From NCBI GenBank assembly GCA_019416285.1, contig DXXM01000012.1:1-64000 (forward strand): 64,000 bases of DNA, given 5' to 3'. A program made the position numbers and the translations under genes. The stretch is from Bacteroidales bacterium. Lineage in GTDB: Bacteria; Bacteroidota; Bacteroidia; Bacteroidales; Muribaculaceae. Under the pieces are notes generated by a model, which saw only the letters and a program-made list of their open reading frames with translations, ran no database searches and was not told the origin of the DNA. This document shows, in pieces, positions 28,840 to 38,672 of the stretch (within the stretch, counting starts at the first letter, position 1; every line of letters begins with the position of its first letter).

Positions 28840-29151
28840 ATGGATATTACATTGATCTGGTATCTTATTCCGGCACTCGTGATGTTTTGCTGTGGCGTCT
28901 ACGGCTTCCTGACCCGCCGCAACATGATAGCCATGCTCATCTCGCTCGAGCTGATGCTCAACGCTGTCGACATCAACTTCGTGGTCTTTAACCGCTACCT
29001 CTTCCCGACCTCGATGGAAGGATGGGTGTTCACGCTCTTCGGCATCGCCATCGCAGCCGCCGAGACCGCGCTCGCCATCGCAATCATCATCAACCTCTTC
29101 AGGGTAAGTAAAAACATTGACGTCCGTGACGCAACCAAAATGAAAAATTAA
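28840..29151 (+). CDS. nuoK: NADH-quinone oxidoreductase subunit K
   Basis: Encodes 103 residues with three helices, the usual NuoK form. It has the conserved glutamates of the proton pathway in MIAMLISLELMLNAVDINF and in AAAETALAIAIIINLFR. Nine bases separate it from nuoL. Confidence 0.95.
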   Translation: MDITLIWYLIPALVMFCCGVYGFLTRRNMIAMLISLELMLNAVDINFVVFNRYLFPTSMEGWVFTLFGIAIAAAETALAIAIIINLFRVSKNIDVRDATKMKN

Positions 29152-29160
29152 TCACGCCCT

Positions 29161-31107
29161 ATGGATATTACAATACCTATTCTTATATTGGCGATTCCGC
29201 TCTTCATGTTCATATTCCTTGGACTGGCGGGCGTCAAGATGAGCCACAAACTCGCCGGCACTCTCGGTACGCTCGGCATGGGAACCGTGTTGGTTTTGTC
29301 TTACTTCACGGCGTTCACCTATTATTTCTCAGGAAATCCCGAATTCACTGACGGCGCAAACCGCCTCCAGGCTGTAATCTTCGAGCAGACCTGGCTCCAG
29401 TTCACACCGCAGCTCGCAATCAAGCTCGGATTCCTGCTCGACCCCATCTCGGCCATGATGCTCATTGTCATCCCGACAATTTCTTTCATGGTCCATGTCT
29501 ACTCGCTCGGCTACATGCACGGAGAGAAAGGCTTCCAGCGCTACTACGCTTTCCTTTCGCTCTTCAGCTTCTCGATGCTCGGACTCGTTGTCGCAACCAA
29601 CATCTTCCAGATGTATATCTTCTGGGAGCTCGTGGGTGCCTCTTCATTCCTCCTCATCGGCTTCTTCTACACTCTGCCCTCTGCGGTAGCAGCTTGTAAG
29701 AAGGCATTTATCGTGACCCGCTTCGCCGACCTCGGATTCCTTATCGGTATCCTTGTCCTTTCGTTCAACACCCATCATCTCGACTTCCTCCCGATGACCC
29801 AGAATCCCCAGGCAGTCCTCGCAAGTTTCGAGGGCGTGACCTTCCTCGGTGCTTCCGGTCTCACCTGGGCGCTTGTCCTGATTTTCACGGGCGGTATGGG
29901 TAAGTCAGCCATGCTTCCCCTCCACATCTGGCTCCCCGACGCTATGGAAGGCCCGACCCCCGTATCGGCCCTCATTCACGCTGCCACAATGGTGGTTGCC
30001 GGTGTGTATCTCGTGGCCCGTCTCTTCCCGCTCTACATGCTTGAGGACGCCGCGCTGATGTTCATCACCGTTGTCGGAGCCGCCACAGCCTTCTATGCCG
30101 CCATGGTTGCCTGCGCGCAGATCGACATCAAGCGTATCCTCGCCTTCTCGACCATCTCGCAGATTGCCTTCATGATGGTTTCGCTTGGCGTCGCCTCCAA
30201 AAACAATGTGGCTATCCACGAGGGGCTCGGCTACATGGCCTCCATGTTCCACCTCTTCACCCACGCGATGTTCAAGGCCCTCCTCTTCCTCGGAGCCGGC
30301 TCGCTCATCCATGCGGTTCACTCCAACAACTACACCGCGATGGGCGGTCTCCGCAAATATATGCCCATCACCCACATCACCTTCCTCATCGGCTGTCTCG
30401 CAATCGCAGGTATCCCTCCCTTTGCAGGTTTCTTCTCGAAAGACGAAATCCTCACCGCCTGCTTCGCCAACGGCACTTTCTGGGGCATCTGGATGATGAT
30501 GGTGGCTGCAATGACCGCCTTCTACATGTTCCGTATGTACTTCCTCGTGTTCTGGTGGGACAACCCCGACTATGAGAAGGAACATCACGGCCATCTTCCC
30601 CACGACCCGGGTCTGGCAATGACACTCCCGCTCATCTTCCTCGCCATCGTCTCGACAGTGGCCGGATTCATCCCCTTCGGCGAGTTTGTCACTTTCGACG
30701 GTCATGAATACCATATCCATCTCAACTGGGCAGTGGCCGGCGGAAGCATCGCAATTGCCCTCGTATCCATTTTCTTTGCGATGTGGCTTTATGGCAAGAA
30801 AAACGACAAGCCCACCCGCATGGCCGACTCCTGCCGCTGGCTCTGGACTGCCGCTCACCGCCGCTTCTACTGGGATGAGATTTATCTCTTCATCACACGC
30901 CGCATCATCTTCGACGGTATCTGCAAGCCTATCGCCTGGTTTGACCGCCACGTAATCGACGGTACCATGAACGGTCTCGCCTTCGTCACCAACAAGGCAT
31001 CCGTGGCCATCAAGGGCTTCCAGAGCGGCAAGGTGCAGATGTATATCTGGTGGTATCTCATCGGCGCAGTCATTCTTGGTCTCATTGTAGCAATCTGTTT
31101 CTGCTGA
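29161..31107 (+). CDS. nuoL: NADH-quinone oxidoreductase subunit L
   Basis: Encodes 648 residues, the distal antiporter-like pump subunit. Core motifs are present: FWELVGASSFLLIGFF (conserved Glu of TM5), GKSAMLPLHIWLPDAMEGPTP near residue 245 and HAMFKALLFLGAGS. The C-terminal part contains the lateral helix and last membrane helix. It is 35 bases from nuoM. Confidence 0.96.
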   Translation: MDITIPILILAIPLFMFIFLGLAGVKMSHKLAGTLGTLGMGTVLVLSYFTAFTYYFSGNPEFTDGANRLQAVIFEQTWLQFTPQLAIKLGFLLDPISAMMLIVIPTISFMVHVYSLGYMHGEKGFQRYYAFLSLFSFSMLGLVVATNIFQMYIFWELVGASSFLLIGFFYTLPSAVAACKKAFIVTRFADLGFLIGILVLSFNTHHLDFLPMTQNPQAVLASFEGVTFLGASGLTWALVLIFTGGMGKSAMLPLHIWLPDAMEGPTPVSALIHAATMVVAGVYLVARLFPLYMLEDAALMFITVVGAATAFYAAMVACAQIDIKRILAFSTISQIAFMMVSLGVASKNNVAIHEGLGYMASMFHLFTHAMFKALLFLGAGSLIHAVHSNNYTAMGGLRKYMPITHITFLIGCLAIAGIPPFAGFFSKDEILTACFANGTFWGIWMMMVAAMTAFYMFRMYFLVFWWDNPDYEKEHHGHLPHDPGLAMTLPLIFLAIVSTVAGFIPFGEFVTFDGHEYHIHLNWAVAGGSIAIALVSIFFAMWLYGKKNDKPTRMADSCRWLWTAAHRRFYWDEIYLFITRRIIFDGICKPIAWFDRHVIDGTMNGLAFVTNKASVAIKGFQSGKVQMYIWWYLIGAVILGLIVAICFC

Positions 31108-31142
31108 AACTGTCAATAAAGTAGCTAAAATATAGTAACGAT

Positions 31143-32648
31143 ATGTTTTCAAATATATTAATTTACTTTGTGGTGATACCCCTGGTCATGATGCTGGGGC
31201 TCGCCCTCTGCCGGAACATCAAGCAGATTCGTGCAGTGGCCGTCACGGGTTCTGTAGCCCTGACCGCCCTCTCGGTTTGGCTCCTCATTGACTATCTCGC
31301 GCTCCGCGCCGCCGGCGCCACCGAACCCATGCTCTGGGTTGACTCCTGGTCGTGGTTCTCGCCCCTCAACATCCATCTCGCCGTGGGTGTCGACGGCATC
31401 TCGATAGCCATGCTTATCCTTACAGGCATCATCCTCATCACAGGCAGCTTCGCCTCATGGGAGATTCCCCAGCCCAAGGAGTTCTTCCTCTGGCTTATTC
31501 TCCTTTCGACCGGTGTCTACGGCTTCTTCATCTCAATCGACCTCTTCACAATGTTCATGTTCTATGAGGTCGCGCTCATCCCGATGTATCTTCTCATCGG
31601 CGTGTGGGGCAGCGGCAACAAGAACTATTCGGCGATGAAGCTTACCCTCATGCTCATGGGCGGCTCCGCCTTCCTGATGCTCGGTCTCATCGGTATCTAC
31701 TATCACTCGGCCCCCGAGGGACAGCCCCTGACCTGGAACCTTCTTGAAATCGCTCAGAACGACGCCATCAGCCACGGCTGGCAGAAATTCCTCTTCCCGA
31801 TGACTTTCGTCGGCTTCGGTGTCCTCGGCGCAATGTTCCCCTTCCACACATGGTCGCCTGACGGTCACGCTTCGGCCCCGACCGCAGTCTCGATGCTCCA
31901 CGCCGGTGTGCTCATGAAGCTCGGCGGCTACGGCTGCTTCCGCGTGGCAATTTATCTCATGCCCTACGCAGCCAACGAGCTCGCCTGGATATTCCTTATC
32001 CTCACGGGTATCTCGGTTGTCTACGGTGCCTTCAGCGCATGTGTGCAGAACGACCTCAAGTATATCAACGCCTACTCTTCCGTATCTCACTGCGGTCTGG
32101 TGCTCTTCGCAATCCTCATGCTCAACACCACCGCCATGACCGGCGCCATCATGCAGATGCTCTCACACGGTCTCATGACAGCCCTCTTCTTCGCCCTCAT
32201 CGGTATGATTTACGGACGTACCCACACCCGCGATATCCGCGAGATGGGCGGTATGATGCAGATTATGCCCTACCTCTCCGTCTGCTACGTCATCGCAGGT
32301 ATGGCCTCCCTCGGTCTCCCCGGTCTCTCGGGCTTCGTGGCCGAAATGACAATCTTCGTAGGTTCATTCGAACACGCCGACCTCTTCCACCGCATCTTCG
32401 TCATCGTGGCATGCAGCTCGATTGTGACCACCGCGGTATATATCCTCCGCGTGGTCGGCAAGCTCCTCTACGGTCCCGTCTACGACCAGCACCACATGAG
32501 CCTCACCGACGCCCGCTGGTGGGAACGCGTATCGACAGCCACTCTGATTGTCTGCGTCGCAGCCATCGGTTGCTTCCCCAACTTCTTTGCCGATCTTATC
32601 AAGTTCACTTTCAGTCCCGAAATCTTCACCGTTATCGGTCTGAACTAA
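31143..32648 (+). CDS. nuoM: NADH-quinone oxidoreductase subunit M
   Basis: Encodes 501 residues, the middle antiporter-like pump subunit. The conserved Glu lies in MFMFYEVALIPMYLLIG; the half-helix motif FPFHTWSPDGHASAPTAVS is near residue 230. The 17-base gap to nuoN fits one transcript. Confidence 0.96.
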   Translation: MFSNILIYFVVIPLVMMLGLALCRNIKQIRAVAVTGSVALTALSVWLLIDYLALRAAGATEPMLWVDSWSWFSPLNIHLAVGVDGISIAMLILTGIILITGSFASWEIPQPKEFFLWLILLSTGVYGFFISIDLFTMFMFYEVALIPMYLLIGVWGSGNKNYSAMKLTLMLMGGSAFLMLGLIGIYYHSAPEGQPLTWNLLEIAQNDAISHGWQKFLFPMTFVGFGVLGAMFPFHTWSPDGHASAPTAVSMLHAGVLMKLGGYGCFRVAIYLMPYAANELAWIFLILTGISVVYGAFSACVQNDLKYINAYSSVSHCGLVLFAILMLNTTAMTGAIMQMLSHGLMTALFFALIGMIYGRTHTRDIREMGGMMQIMPYLSVCYVIAGMASLGLPGLSGFVAEMTIFVGSFEHADLFHRIFVIVACSSIVTTAVYILRVVGKLLYGPVYDQHHMSLTDARWWERVSTATLIVCVAAIGCFPNFFADLIKFTFSPEIFTVIGLN

Positions 32649-32664
32649 TCACGGATTAATAGCA

Positions 32665-34107
32665 ATGGATTACTCACAGTTTTTAGCACTCAAGCAGGAA
32701 ATAGGATTGTTAATCGTATTCCTATTAGTCTTTCTTTACGATACATTCAGCTCCCCCAAATCCGCCAAGGGAGTTCCCGCAGTGGCCTGCATCCTGATGG
32801 CTGCGGTGACAGCGTGGGGCTTCTGCCCTGTGGTCCGCCTCACGGAGTCGGCCTTCGCAGGGATGTATTTCACCTCACCGACCATCGTCGCAATCAAGAA
32901 TATCCTCAATGTAGGTGTGCTTATCGTCCTCATCCAGTCGCTCAAGTGGGCCAACTCCGAGTTCACCGCCATCCGCCGCGGCGAGTTCTACGAGCTGATT
33001 CTCCTGACCCTCTTAGGCATGTATCTGATGATTTCGAGCCGCCACTTCCTGATGTTCATCATCGGACTCGAGACAGCATCGCTTCCCCTCTGCGCCCTTG
33101 TCGCTTTCGACAAGCACCGCTATGAGAGCCATGAGGCCGCCATCAAATACATCCTCACCGCCGTGTTCTCCTCGGCAATCCTTCTGATGGGTCTGTCGTT
33201 TGTCTACGGTCTGTCGGGCACACTCTACTACCAGGGCATCGCCGCCGCCCTCTGCGGCAACATGGGCGTGATGCTCGCCGTGGCCCTCGCCTTCGTCATG
33301 GCCGGTTTCGGATTCAAGATTTCACTTGTTCCCTTTCACCTCTGGACCGCCGACGTATATCAGGGTGCCCCCACATCGGTCACTTCCTATCTCTCGGTTA
33401 TCTCCAAGGGCTCCGCAGCCTTCGCCTTCCTCGTGGTTCTCACACAGGTGTTCGGCTCGGTTTATGAAGCAGCCTGGGAGTGGATGCTCTACGCGCTGAT
33501 TATCCTCACCATCACCGTCGGCAACCTCTTCGCCATGCGTCAGACCAACATGAAGCGCTTCCTCGCCTTCTCGTCAATCTCGCAGGCCGGCTACATCATG
33601 CTCGCCATCGTGGGCAACAACGCCATGGGTGTTTCCGCGCTGATGTTCTACACCCTTGTCTACATCTTCTCGAACCTTGCTGCCTTCGGCGTAATCGGAG
33701 CTATCGAAAATGCCACCGGCAAAGTGAATATGACCGACTACAACGGCCTCTACAAGACCAATCCCCGTCTGTCGTTCACAATGATGCTCGCCATGTTCTC
33801 GCTCGCAGGTATTCCTCCCTTCGCAGGATTCTTCAGCAAGTTCTTCGTGTTCACCTCTACCCTCAGCGGCACCAACTCGGCCGCTCTCTATGTCCTCGTG
33901 CTCATCGCCCTCATCAACACCATCATCTCCCTCTACTACTATCTGCTTGTTGTGAAGGCAATGTTCATCAACGACAGCGAGACACCGCTGCCCACCTTCC
34001 GCTCAGCCTGCTCCGAGCGCTTCGGCATGTGGGTCTGCGTGGCCGGTATCATCGGTCTCGGTATCGTAAGCTACTTCTACGACTACCTGCTGACCGTGGT
34101 GGCCTGA
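32665..34107 (+). CDS. nuoN: NADH-quinone oxidoreductase subunit N
   Basis: Encodes 480 residues, the proximal antiporter-like subunit. It has GLETASLPLCALVAFDKH (conserved Glu), SLVPFHLWTADVYQGAPTSV and SLAGIPPFAGFFSKFFVF. It is the last gene of the nested nuo/atp array; an inverted repeat at 34169-34206 follows. Confidence 0.96.
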   Translation: MDYSQFLALKQEIGLLIVFLLVFLYDTFSSPKSAKGVPAVACILMAAVTAWGFCPVVRLTESAFAGMYFTSPTIVAIKNILNVGVLIVLIQSLKWANSEFTAIRRGEFYELILLTLLGMYLMISSRHFLMFIIGLETASLPLCALVAFDKHRYESHEAAIKYILTAVFSSAILLMGLSFVYGLSGTLYYQGIAAALCGNMGVMLAVALAFVMAGFGFKISLVPFHLWTADVYQGAPTSVTSYLSVISKGSAAFAFLVVLTQVFGSVYEAAWEWMLYALIILTITVGNLFAMRQTNMKRFLAFSSISQAGYIMLAIVGNNAMGVSALMFYTLVYIFSNLAAFGVIGAIENATGKVNMTDYNGLYKTNPRLSFTMMLAMFSLAGIPPFAGFFSKFFVFTSTLSGTNSAALYVLVLIALINTIISLYYYLLVVKAMFINDSETPLPTFRSACSERFGMWVCVAGIIGLGIVSYFYDYLLTVVA

Positions 34108-34168
34108 GCCCCTCCGTCGGTCCTCTGCGGGCCGTGACTCTATGATATTTTCGTTAAAATCATAAACC

Positions 34169-34206
34169 ATCTCCGGCTGTGGAGCGTTTTGCTTGCAGCC
34201 GGAGAT
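34169..34206 (+). terminator. Inverted repeat after the nuo/atp array, possible terminator
   Basis: ATCTCCGGCTG (34169-34179) and CAGCCGGAGAT (34196-34206) are perfect 11-base complements with a 16-base loop. There is no T-run after it, so it may equally be an mRNA 3' stabiliser or regulatory hairpin ahead of murI. A weaker AT-rich stem (34142-34163) lies just upstream. Confidence 0.4.
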
Positions 34207-34311
34207 TGGTCAATAAGAGGGTGCTTCAGACACTCTCTTAAGGGAGAGGGATTCCCTGCCGGCTATCCCGATCTCCGGAACGCTACCAATACCCTCTTAA
34301 CCGTTTCAATA

Positions 34312-35142
34312 ATGTTCCCATCAGCACCAGGCCCTATCGGGGTTTTCGATTCAGGCTACGGAGGCCTGACAATCCTCAAAGCGATACGCGAGCGTCTACC
34401 GCAGTACGACTACATATATCTCGGCGACAACGCGCGCACGCCCTACGGCACACGCTCATTCGACGTGGTCTATGAATTTACCCGCGAGGCTGTCAAGGCT
34501 CTTTTCGAGCGCGGATGTCACCTCGTCATCCTTGCCTGCAACACCGCATCCGCAAAGGCCCTCCGGTCGATACAGATGAACGACCTTCCCGGCTGGGATG
34601 CGAGCCGCCGTGTGCTCGGTGTCATCTGTCCCACAGTCGAAGCCCTCGGCTCGATAAGCAAAAACGGCAATATCGGCATCCTCGGCACTCCCGGCACCAT
34701 CAGCTCCGGCACCTACGACATCGAGATTGCCAAGGCTTTCCCGCAGTTCCGCACCGTCTCCGTGGCCTGCCCCATGTGGGTGCCCCTCGTCGAGAACAAG
34801 GAGTATGACGCCCCCGGCGCCGACTACTTCGTGGAGAAATATGTAGAGGAACTCTTCGAGCAGGAGCCCGAAATCGACACAATAATCCTCGGATGCACCC
34901 ACTATCCGCTGCTGATTGACAAGATACGCCGCCAGGTGCGCGACCGCGCCGCAATCATCACCCAGGGTGAGCTCGTGGCCGCAAGTCTCGGGGACTACAT
35001 GCGCCGCCATCCCGAGATGGACGCCAAATGTACCCGCGGAGGCTCATGCACCTACCTCACCACCGAAAATCCCGACAAGTTCACCGACCTTGCCGAGACC
35101 TTCCTCAACACGCATCTCAAGGCCGGGCATATCACCCTCTGA
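34312..35142 (+). CDS. murI: Glutamate racemase
   Basis: Makes D-glutamate for peptidoglycan. Encodes 276 residues from the ATG at 34312 (MFPSAPGPIGVFDSGYGG). The frame is open to 34189, but the added 41 residues run through the inverted repeat and are not conserved. The catalytic cysteines are visible: C76 in ILACNTAS and C195 in LGCTHYPL. The GVFDSGYGGLT and PYGTR substrate motifs are intact. The same strand as nuoN but 204 bases away, probably a separate unit. Confidence 0.94.
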   Translation: MFPSAPGPIGVFDSGYGGLTILKAIRERLPQYDYIYLGDNARTPYGTRSFDVVYEFTREAVKALFERGCHLVILACNTASAKALRSIQMNDLPGWDASRRVLGVICPTVEALGSISKNGNIGILGTPGTISSGTYDIEIAKAFPQFRTVSVACPMWVPLVENKEYDAPGADYFVEKYVEELFEQEPEIDTIILGCTHYPLLIDKIRRQVRDRAAIITQGELVAASLGDYMRRHPEMDAKCTRGGSCTYLTTENPDKFTDLAETFLNTHLKAGHITL

Positions 35143-35223
35143 TCGCCGCGTGTTCGATAGAGTGGCTCTCCGGGCCTCCAGCCGAGATTTTCCGTCTGTC
35201 ACTTTCCCCGTTGTATAAACCTC

Positions 35224-37752
35224 ATGAAATCCCATTTCTGCCGCCATTTCTTCTCTCTGATGCTCGGAGCCGGCTTCCTGTCGCTGACCGGAGGGTGTTC
35301 GGAGGATCATGTTATGACCAGTAACGACACGGCGACATTCTCACTCGCGCTCACTGTCGACAACACCTTCCGCAATCCCGACGGGTCGGTTGCCTCCGGT
35401 GTCGACGTCCCGCAGCCGGAACTGGCTGAGGTGAGTGTGGCCATGCACTCCCTCGCCGGGGAGTATTCACACGTGTGGCCCTCATTCAGCGACTTCCCTG
35501 AAAACGACACTTACTTCTCCGGCCAATATTACCTCGAGGCTTTCAGCGACCAGGCGGCAGAGGGCTTTGTGCGCCCATCGTATGGCGCTGCGCTCGATGT
35601 GACCCTCATGCCCCGCACGCATGTCGACAGCCAGATGACCCTGCGCCCCGTCAGCACCGCAAACCGTGTGACGTTCACGCAGGAATTCAGCTCATATTTC
35701 TCCGATGTCAGGGCGTGGCTTCACGCTGAGGGTGGCGGTTATTTCGACTGCGCCTCAGCCGGTGAGCGCTGTCTATACCTTATCCCGGGTCCGACCTCGC
35801 TCTATCTTGAACTGACATTACCCGACGGCAGAAAGACCGGCTATCGCGCCGCCACGGTTGAAAACGCCGCCTCCGCCACGCTCTACGACTATTCCGTCAC
35901 GGCCGATCTCTCGGGCGAGGCCCCGGTGGTGGAGTGTGTCGTGGCTTCCGAAAAATTCTCCGTCACTCTGACCGACGGCTTCATCTCGGCCGCTCCCCCC
36001 GTCATCACCCCGCGCGGCTGGACTCCCGGAAGCAGCTACATCCTGCCAGAAGGAGAGAATCCTCCATCGCCGGTGACGGCCGACATCGTGGCGCAGGCGC
36101 CACTGGGACACCTTTATCTCACCGTCAACTCCGCCTATCTCAACGCCAACGGCTTCCCGGCTCAGTGTGACCTGCTCGACCTCTCCGAAGAGGACAGGCA
36201 GACACTCACCTCATTCGGTCTCCGGTGGGAGGGCGAGGGTACCGAGGGAAGCGTGGATTTCACCGCTCTGCTCGGCAACCTTGTCTTTCTCAACGAGGCC
36301 CAGTCACACACCGTAATCGGACTCATGGCCGAGGACAATCAGGGCAGGGTGGGTGAGCCGGTAATGGCCGACATCACCACAACCCCCATGGAGATTACCG
36401 TGACCTCGGTCAGTCCCGCCATGACGGGTGTGCGCGAAGCAGAGATAACGGTGCGCGCCACCGCGACGAATTTCTCCGACAATATTGAAATCGAACTGCT
36501 CAACCCGAAGGGCGAATGGGTAAGCACAGAGGTAATTTCGTGTAGCGAGGAGCAGACAGATCTGCACCGCATACGTTTCGCTATCCCCGAAGGCACGGGC
36601 GACATCAATGCGCGCATCCTCTACTGCAAGGAGGTGAGGAAGGATTTCGTAATCGGGCGCTTCATGCCGGCTTTTAGCCTTCTCGTCGACCCCTTCGCCA
36701 CCTATTGCTGTGTCCGTGTCGTGGCCGAGGAGCCCGAGGTGGTCAGGGCCGTGACCTCCGGCCTCTATGTCTATCTCAACAATCAGCGTGCGAGCGTGCT
36801 TATGCGTGAGCCCGACACAGGTCTCATAATCATCACCAGTCTCACTCCCCATACCGGTTATGTAATGAGTTCGACCATGATGGAGAGCCCCGATAAAGAT
36901 GATTTCACCCCCGAGATAAAATTTACTACCGAGAGCACTCCCGGCCTCCCCAACGCCGACTTCGAGGAGCGCAACGACGGCATATCATACGCCGACCTCC
37001 CCTGCGGCGGCCGTTATTCGCAGACCTCCGTGGCTATCTTCAACTGGCAGAACCACCGTTCATTCTCCCTTGAGGAGCCGAAGGATTGGGCCAACACAAA
37101 CTCCAAGACCTTCAACCGCCGCAGCGCCAACCATAATACATGGTACATGCAGCCTTCGGCCTACATAGTCAGAGACGATTCCTACGACGGCACTTTCGCA
37201 ATGTGTCTGCGCAGTGTGGCCTTCGATGTCAACGGCGAAATCATCCCAGACTATCTCCAGACCGGTCAGCCCTATCTCAAATATTCACCGATAGTCCCGA
37301 ATATCTCCAGCCGCGCGGCCGGAAAACTCTTCCTCGGAAGTTATTCGTTCAATTCCTCCACTATGGAGGAGACATACAACGATATTGTCGACTGGCAGGC
37401 GCGCCCGATGTCGCTCAACGGCTACTACAAATACAGTCCCTCGCGCAATAATCCATCTGACGTGGGCCTCGCCATCATCGAGGTTTACGGTGAGGTCGAC
37501 GGCGAGCGCAAGGTCATCGGCTCGTCCGTGGCTCATCTCCCCGTGGCCAACAGCTACACTGCTTTCCGCGCGGCTCTCAGCTACAGCTATTTCGGCGTCA
37601 AGGCCACAGGGCTGAAGGTGATGTTTGCCTCGTCGAGCTCAATCGGCACCATTGCCGAGGAGAGCGCGTCGATTGTGACCACTCCCTATCCGGAGGAGGG
37701 AGCATCGGTGGGCAGTACACTCTGGCTCGACCATGTGAATCTATCATATTGA
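35224..37752 (+). CDS. Surface lipoprotein, DUF4493-like N-terminal and PCMD-like C-terminal regions
   Basis: Encodes 842 residues. The signal peptide ends in a lipobox (LSLTGGC), so it is predicted to be a lipoprotein, probably outer-membrane. The N-terminal part resembles DUF4493 of Bacteroidales (an FSLALTVDN start and a strand-rich fold). Two or more Ig-like domains follow. The last 240 residues (from PNADFEERND) resemble the PCMD module common in Bacteroidales surface proteins: a jelly-roll-like domain with conserved aromatic residues. Domain names are from memory of family appearance. No enzymatic motif was found. A binding or adhesion role is likely but unproven. Confidence 0.75.
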   Translation: MKSHFCRHFFSLMLGAGFLSLTGGCSEDHVMTSNDTATFSLALTVDNTFRNPDGSVASGVDVPQPELAEVSVAMHSLAGEYSHVWPSFSDFPENDTYFSGQYYLEAFSDQAAEGFVRPSYGAALDVTLMPRTHVDSQMTLRPVSTANRVTFTQEFSSYFSDVRAWLHAEGGGYFDCASAGERCLYLIPGPTSLYLELTLPDGRKTGYRAATVENAASATLYDYSVTADLSGEAPVVECVVASEKFSVTLTDGFISAAPPVITPRGWTPGSSYILPEGENPPSPVTADIVAQAPLGHLYLTVNSAYLNANGFPAQCDLLDLSEEDRQTLTSFGLRWEGEGTEGSVDFTALLGNLVFLNEAQSHTVIGLMAEDNQGRVGEPVMADITTTPMEITVTSVSPAMTGVREAEITVRATATNFSDNIEIELLNPKGEWVSTEVISCSEEQTDLHRIRFAIPEGTGDINARILYCKEVRKDFVIGRFMPAFSLLVDPFATYCCVRVVAEEPEVVRAVTSGLYVYLNNQRASVLMREPDTGLIIITSLTPHTGYVMSSTMMESPDKDDFTPEIKFTTESTPGLPNADFEERNDGISYADLPCGGRYSQTSVAIFNWQNHRSFSLEEPKDWANTNSKTFNRRSANHNTWYMQPSAYIVRDDSYDGTFAMCLRSVAFDVNGEIIPDYLQTGQPYLKYSPIVPNISSRAAGKLFLGSYSFNSSTMEETYNDIVDWQARPMSLNGYYKYSPSRNNPSDVGLAIIEVYGEVDGERKVIGSSVAHLPVANSYTAFRAALSYSYFGVKATGLKVMFASSSSIGTIAEESASIVTTPYPEEGASVGSTLWLDHVNLSY

Positions 37753-37806
37753 TAACCTTGTGCTTTAAATACTCATTTCCTCCGTTAAAATCCAATCAGT
37801 AAACTT

Positions 37807-38529
37807 ATGAAAAAACTTATCACATTACTCTCGCTCGCTATCATTGTTCTCGCATCCTCTCCCGCAGCCCGCGCATCGGAGTGGGATATAAATGATATAC
37901 TCGGCAATCTCGGTTCGGGCCGCTCGGAGCAGACATCGACCAAAAAGACCGACGACACCTCAAAGAAGGGGGGCAGCCTGGGCGATCTGCTTTCAGGCGT
38001 GGCAAATAAATTCGGCCTCGGAAGCTCGTCGCTGACAATCGAGAAGCTCGTCGGCACATGGAAATATTCCGGACCGGCCGTTTCCTTCAAGAGCGATAAT
38101 CTTCTTCTCAAGGCAGGTGGCGCAGCAGCCGCTACGCAGGTTGAGTCTAAGCTGGAACCCTATTACCGCACCGCGGGCCTGACATCTCTCGTGCTCACCG
38201 TGGCCGAGGATTCGACCTTCACTTTCAAGGCACGGCTCATCACTCTCACCGGCACTATGTCGCGCAATAGCGAGAGCGGTAATTTCATTTTCACCTTCAA
38301 GGCGCTCAAGAGCATCAATGTCGGTTCGATGGAGAGCTATATCGTGATGAACGGCAACAAGATGGAACTCACTTTCGACGTCAGCAAGCTCCTGGTGCTT
38401 ATCGAGAAGGCGGGGAAAATTTCCGGTAACTCGACCATCAAGAGTGTTTCGACATTGCTGAACCAATATGACGGCATGACTGCGGGTTTCGAGCTTGAAC
38501 GCGATGGAACCGTTACGACAGGGAAGTAG
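37807..38529 (+). CDS. DUF4923-family exported protein
   Basis: Encodes 240 residues with a signal peptide (MKKLITLLSLAIIVLASSPA). A Ser/Gly/Lys-rich linker follows, then a lipocalin-like strand pattern starting at IEKLVGTWKYSGPAVSFKS and ending FELERDGT. This matches the Bacteroidales DUF4923 family, whose function is unknown. It lies 54 bases after the DUF4493 lipoprotein gene on the same strand and may be co-transcribed. Confidence 0.75.
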   Translation: MKKLITLLSLAIIVLASSPAARASEWDINDILGNLGSGRSEQTSTKKTDDTSKKGGSLGDLLSGVANKFGLGSSSLTIEKLVGTWKYSGPAVSFKSDNLLLKAGGAAAATQVESKLEPYYRTAGLTSLVLTVAEDSTFTFKARLITLTGTMSRNSESGNFIFTFKALKSINVGSMESYIVMNGNKMELTFDVSKLLVLIEKAGKISGNSTIKSVSTLLNQYDGMTAGFELERDGTVTTGK

Positions 38530-38560
38530 GGATACATTTCATTAATCGGGCGCCTGATGC

Positions 38561-38580
38561 GGACGCGATATATCGCGTCC
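38561..38580. repeat. Perfect 20-base palindrome, REP-like
   Basis: GGACGCGATATATCGCGTCC is fully self-complementary. It lies in the gap between the DUF4923 gene and a glycosyltransferase gene. Similar palindromes recur as intergenic repeats in bacterial genomes; copy number here is one in the window. Confidence 0.7.
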
Positions 38581-38582
38581 CT

Positions 38583-38647
38583 ACCGGCCATCCTGATGTT
38601 TTCATACCGATACCGGCCATCCTGAATCATGATACCGATCATCCTGA
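38583..38647 (+). repeat. Three imperfect tandem copies of ACCGGCCATCCTGA
   Basis: Copies start at 38583, 38612 and 38634 (the last reads ACCGATCATCCTGA); a partial TATCCTGA follows near 38660. They abut the 20-base palindrome and end just before the glycosyltransferase start codon. Confidence 0.65.
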
Positions 38648-38672
38648 AATTCTCTGTATCTATCCTGACGAT

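Noticed and set aside
29905..31152. 415-residue open frame on the minus strand across nuoL
   Set aside because: Composition (Glu/Gly/His-rich) is that of an antisense shadow; nuoL is certain on the plus strand.
34142..34163. AT-rich stem after nuoN as a second terminator
   Set aside because: Stem is short and bulged; mentioned only under the larger inverted repeat.
34189..34311. 41-residue N-terminal extension of MurI
   Set aside because: It runs through an inverted repeat and is not part of the family; the ATG at 34312 fits the usual length.
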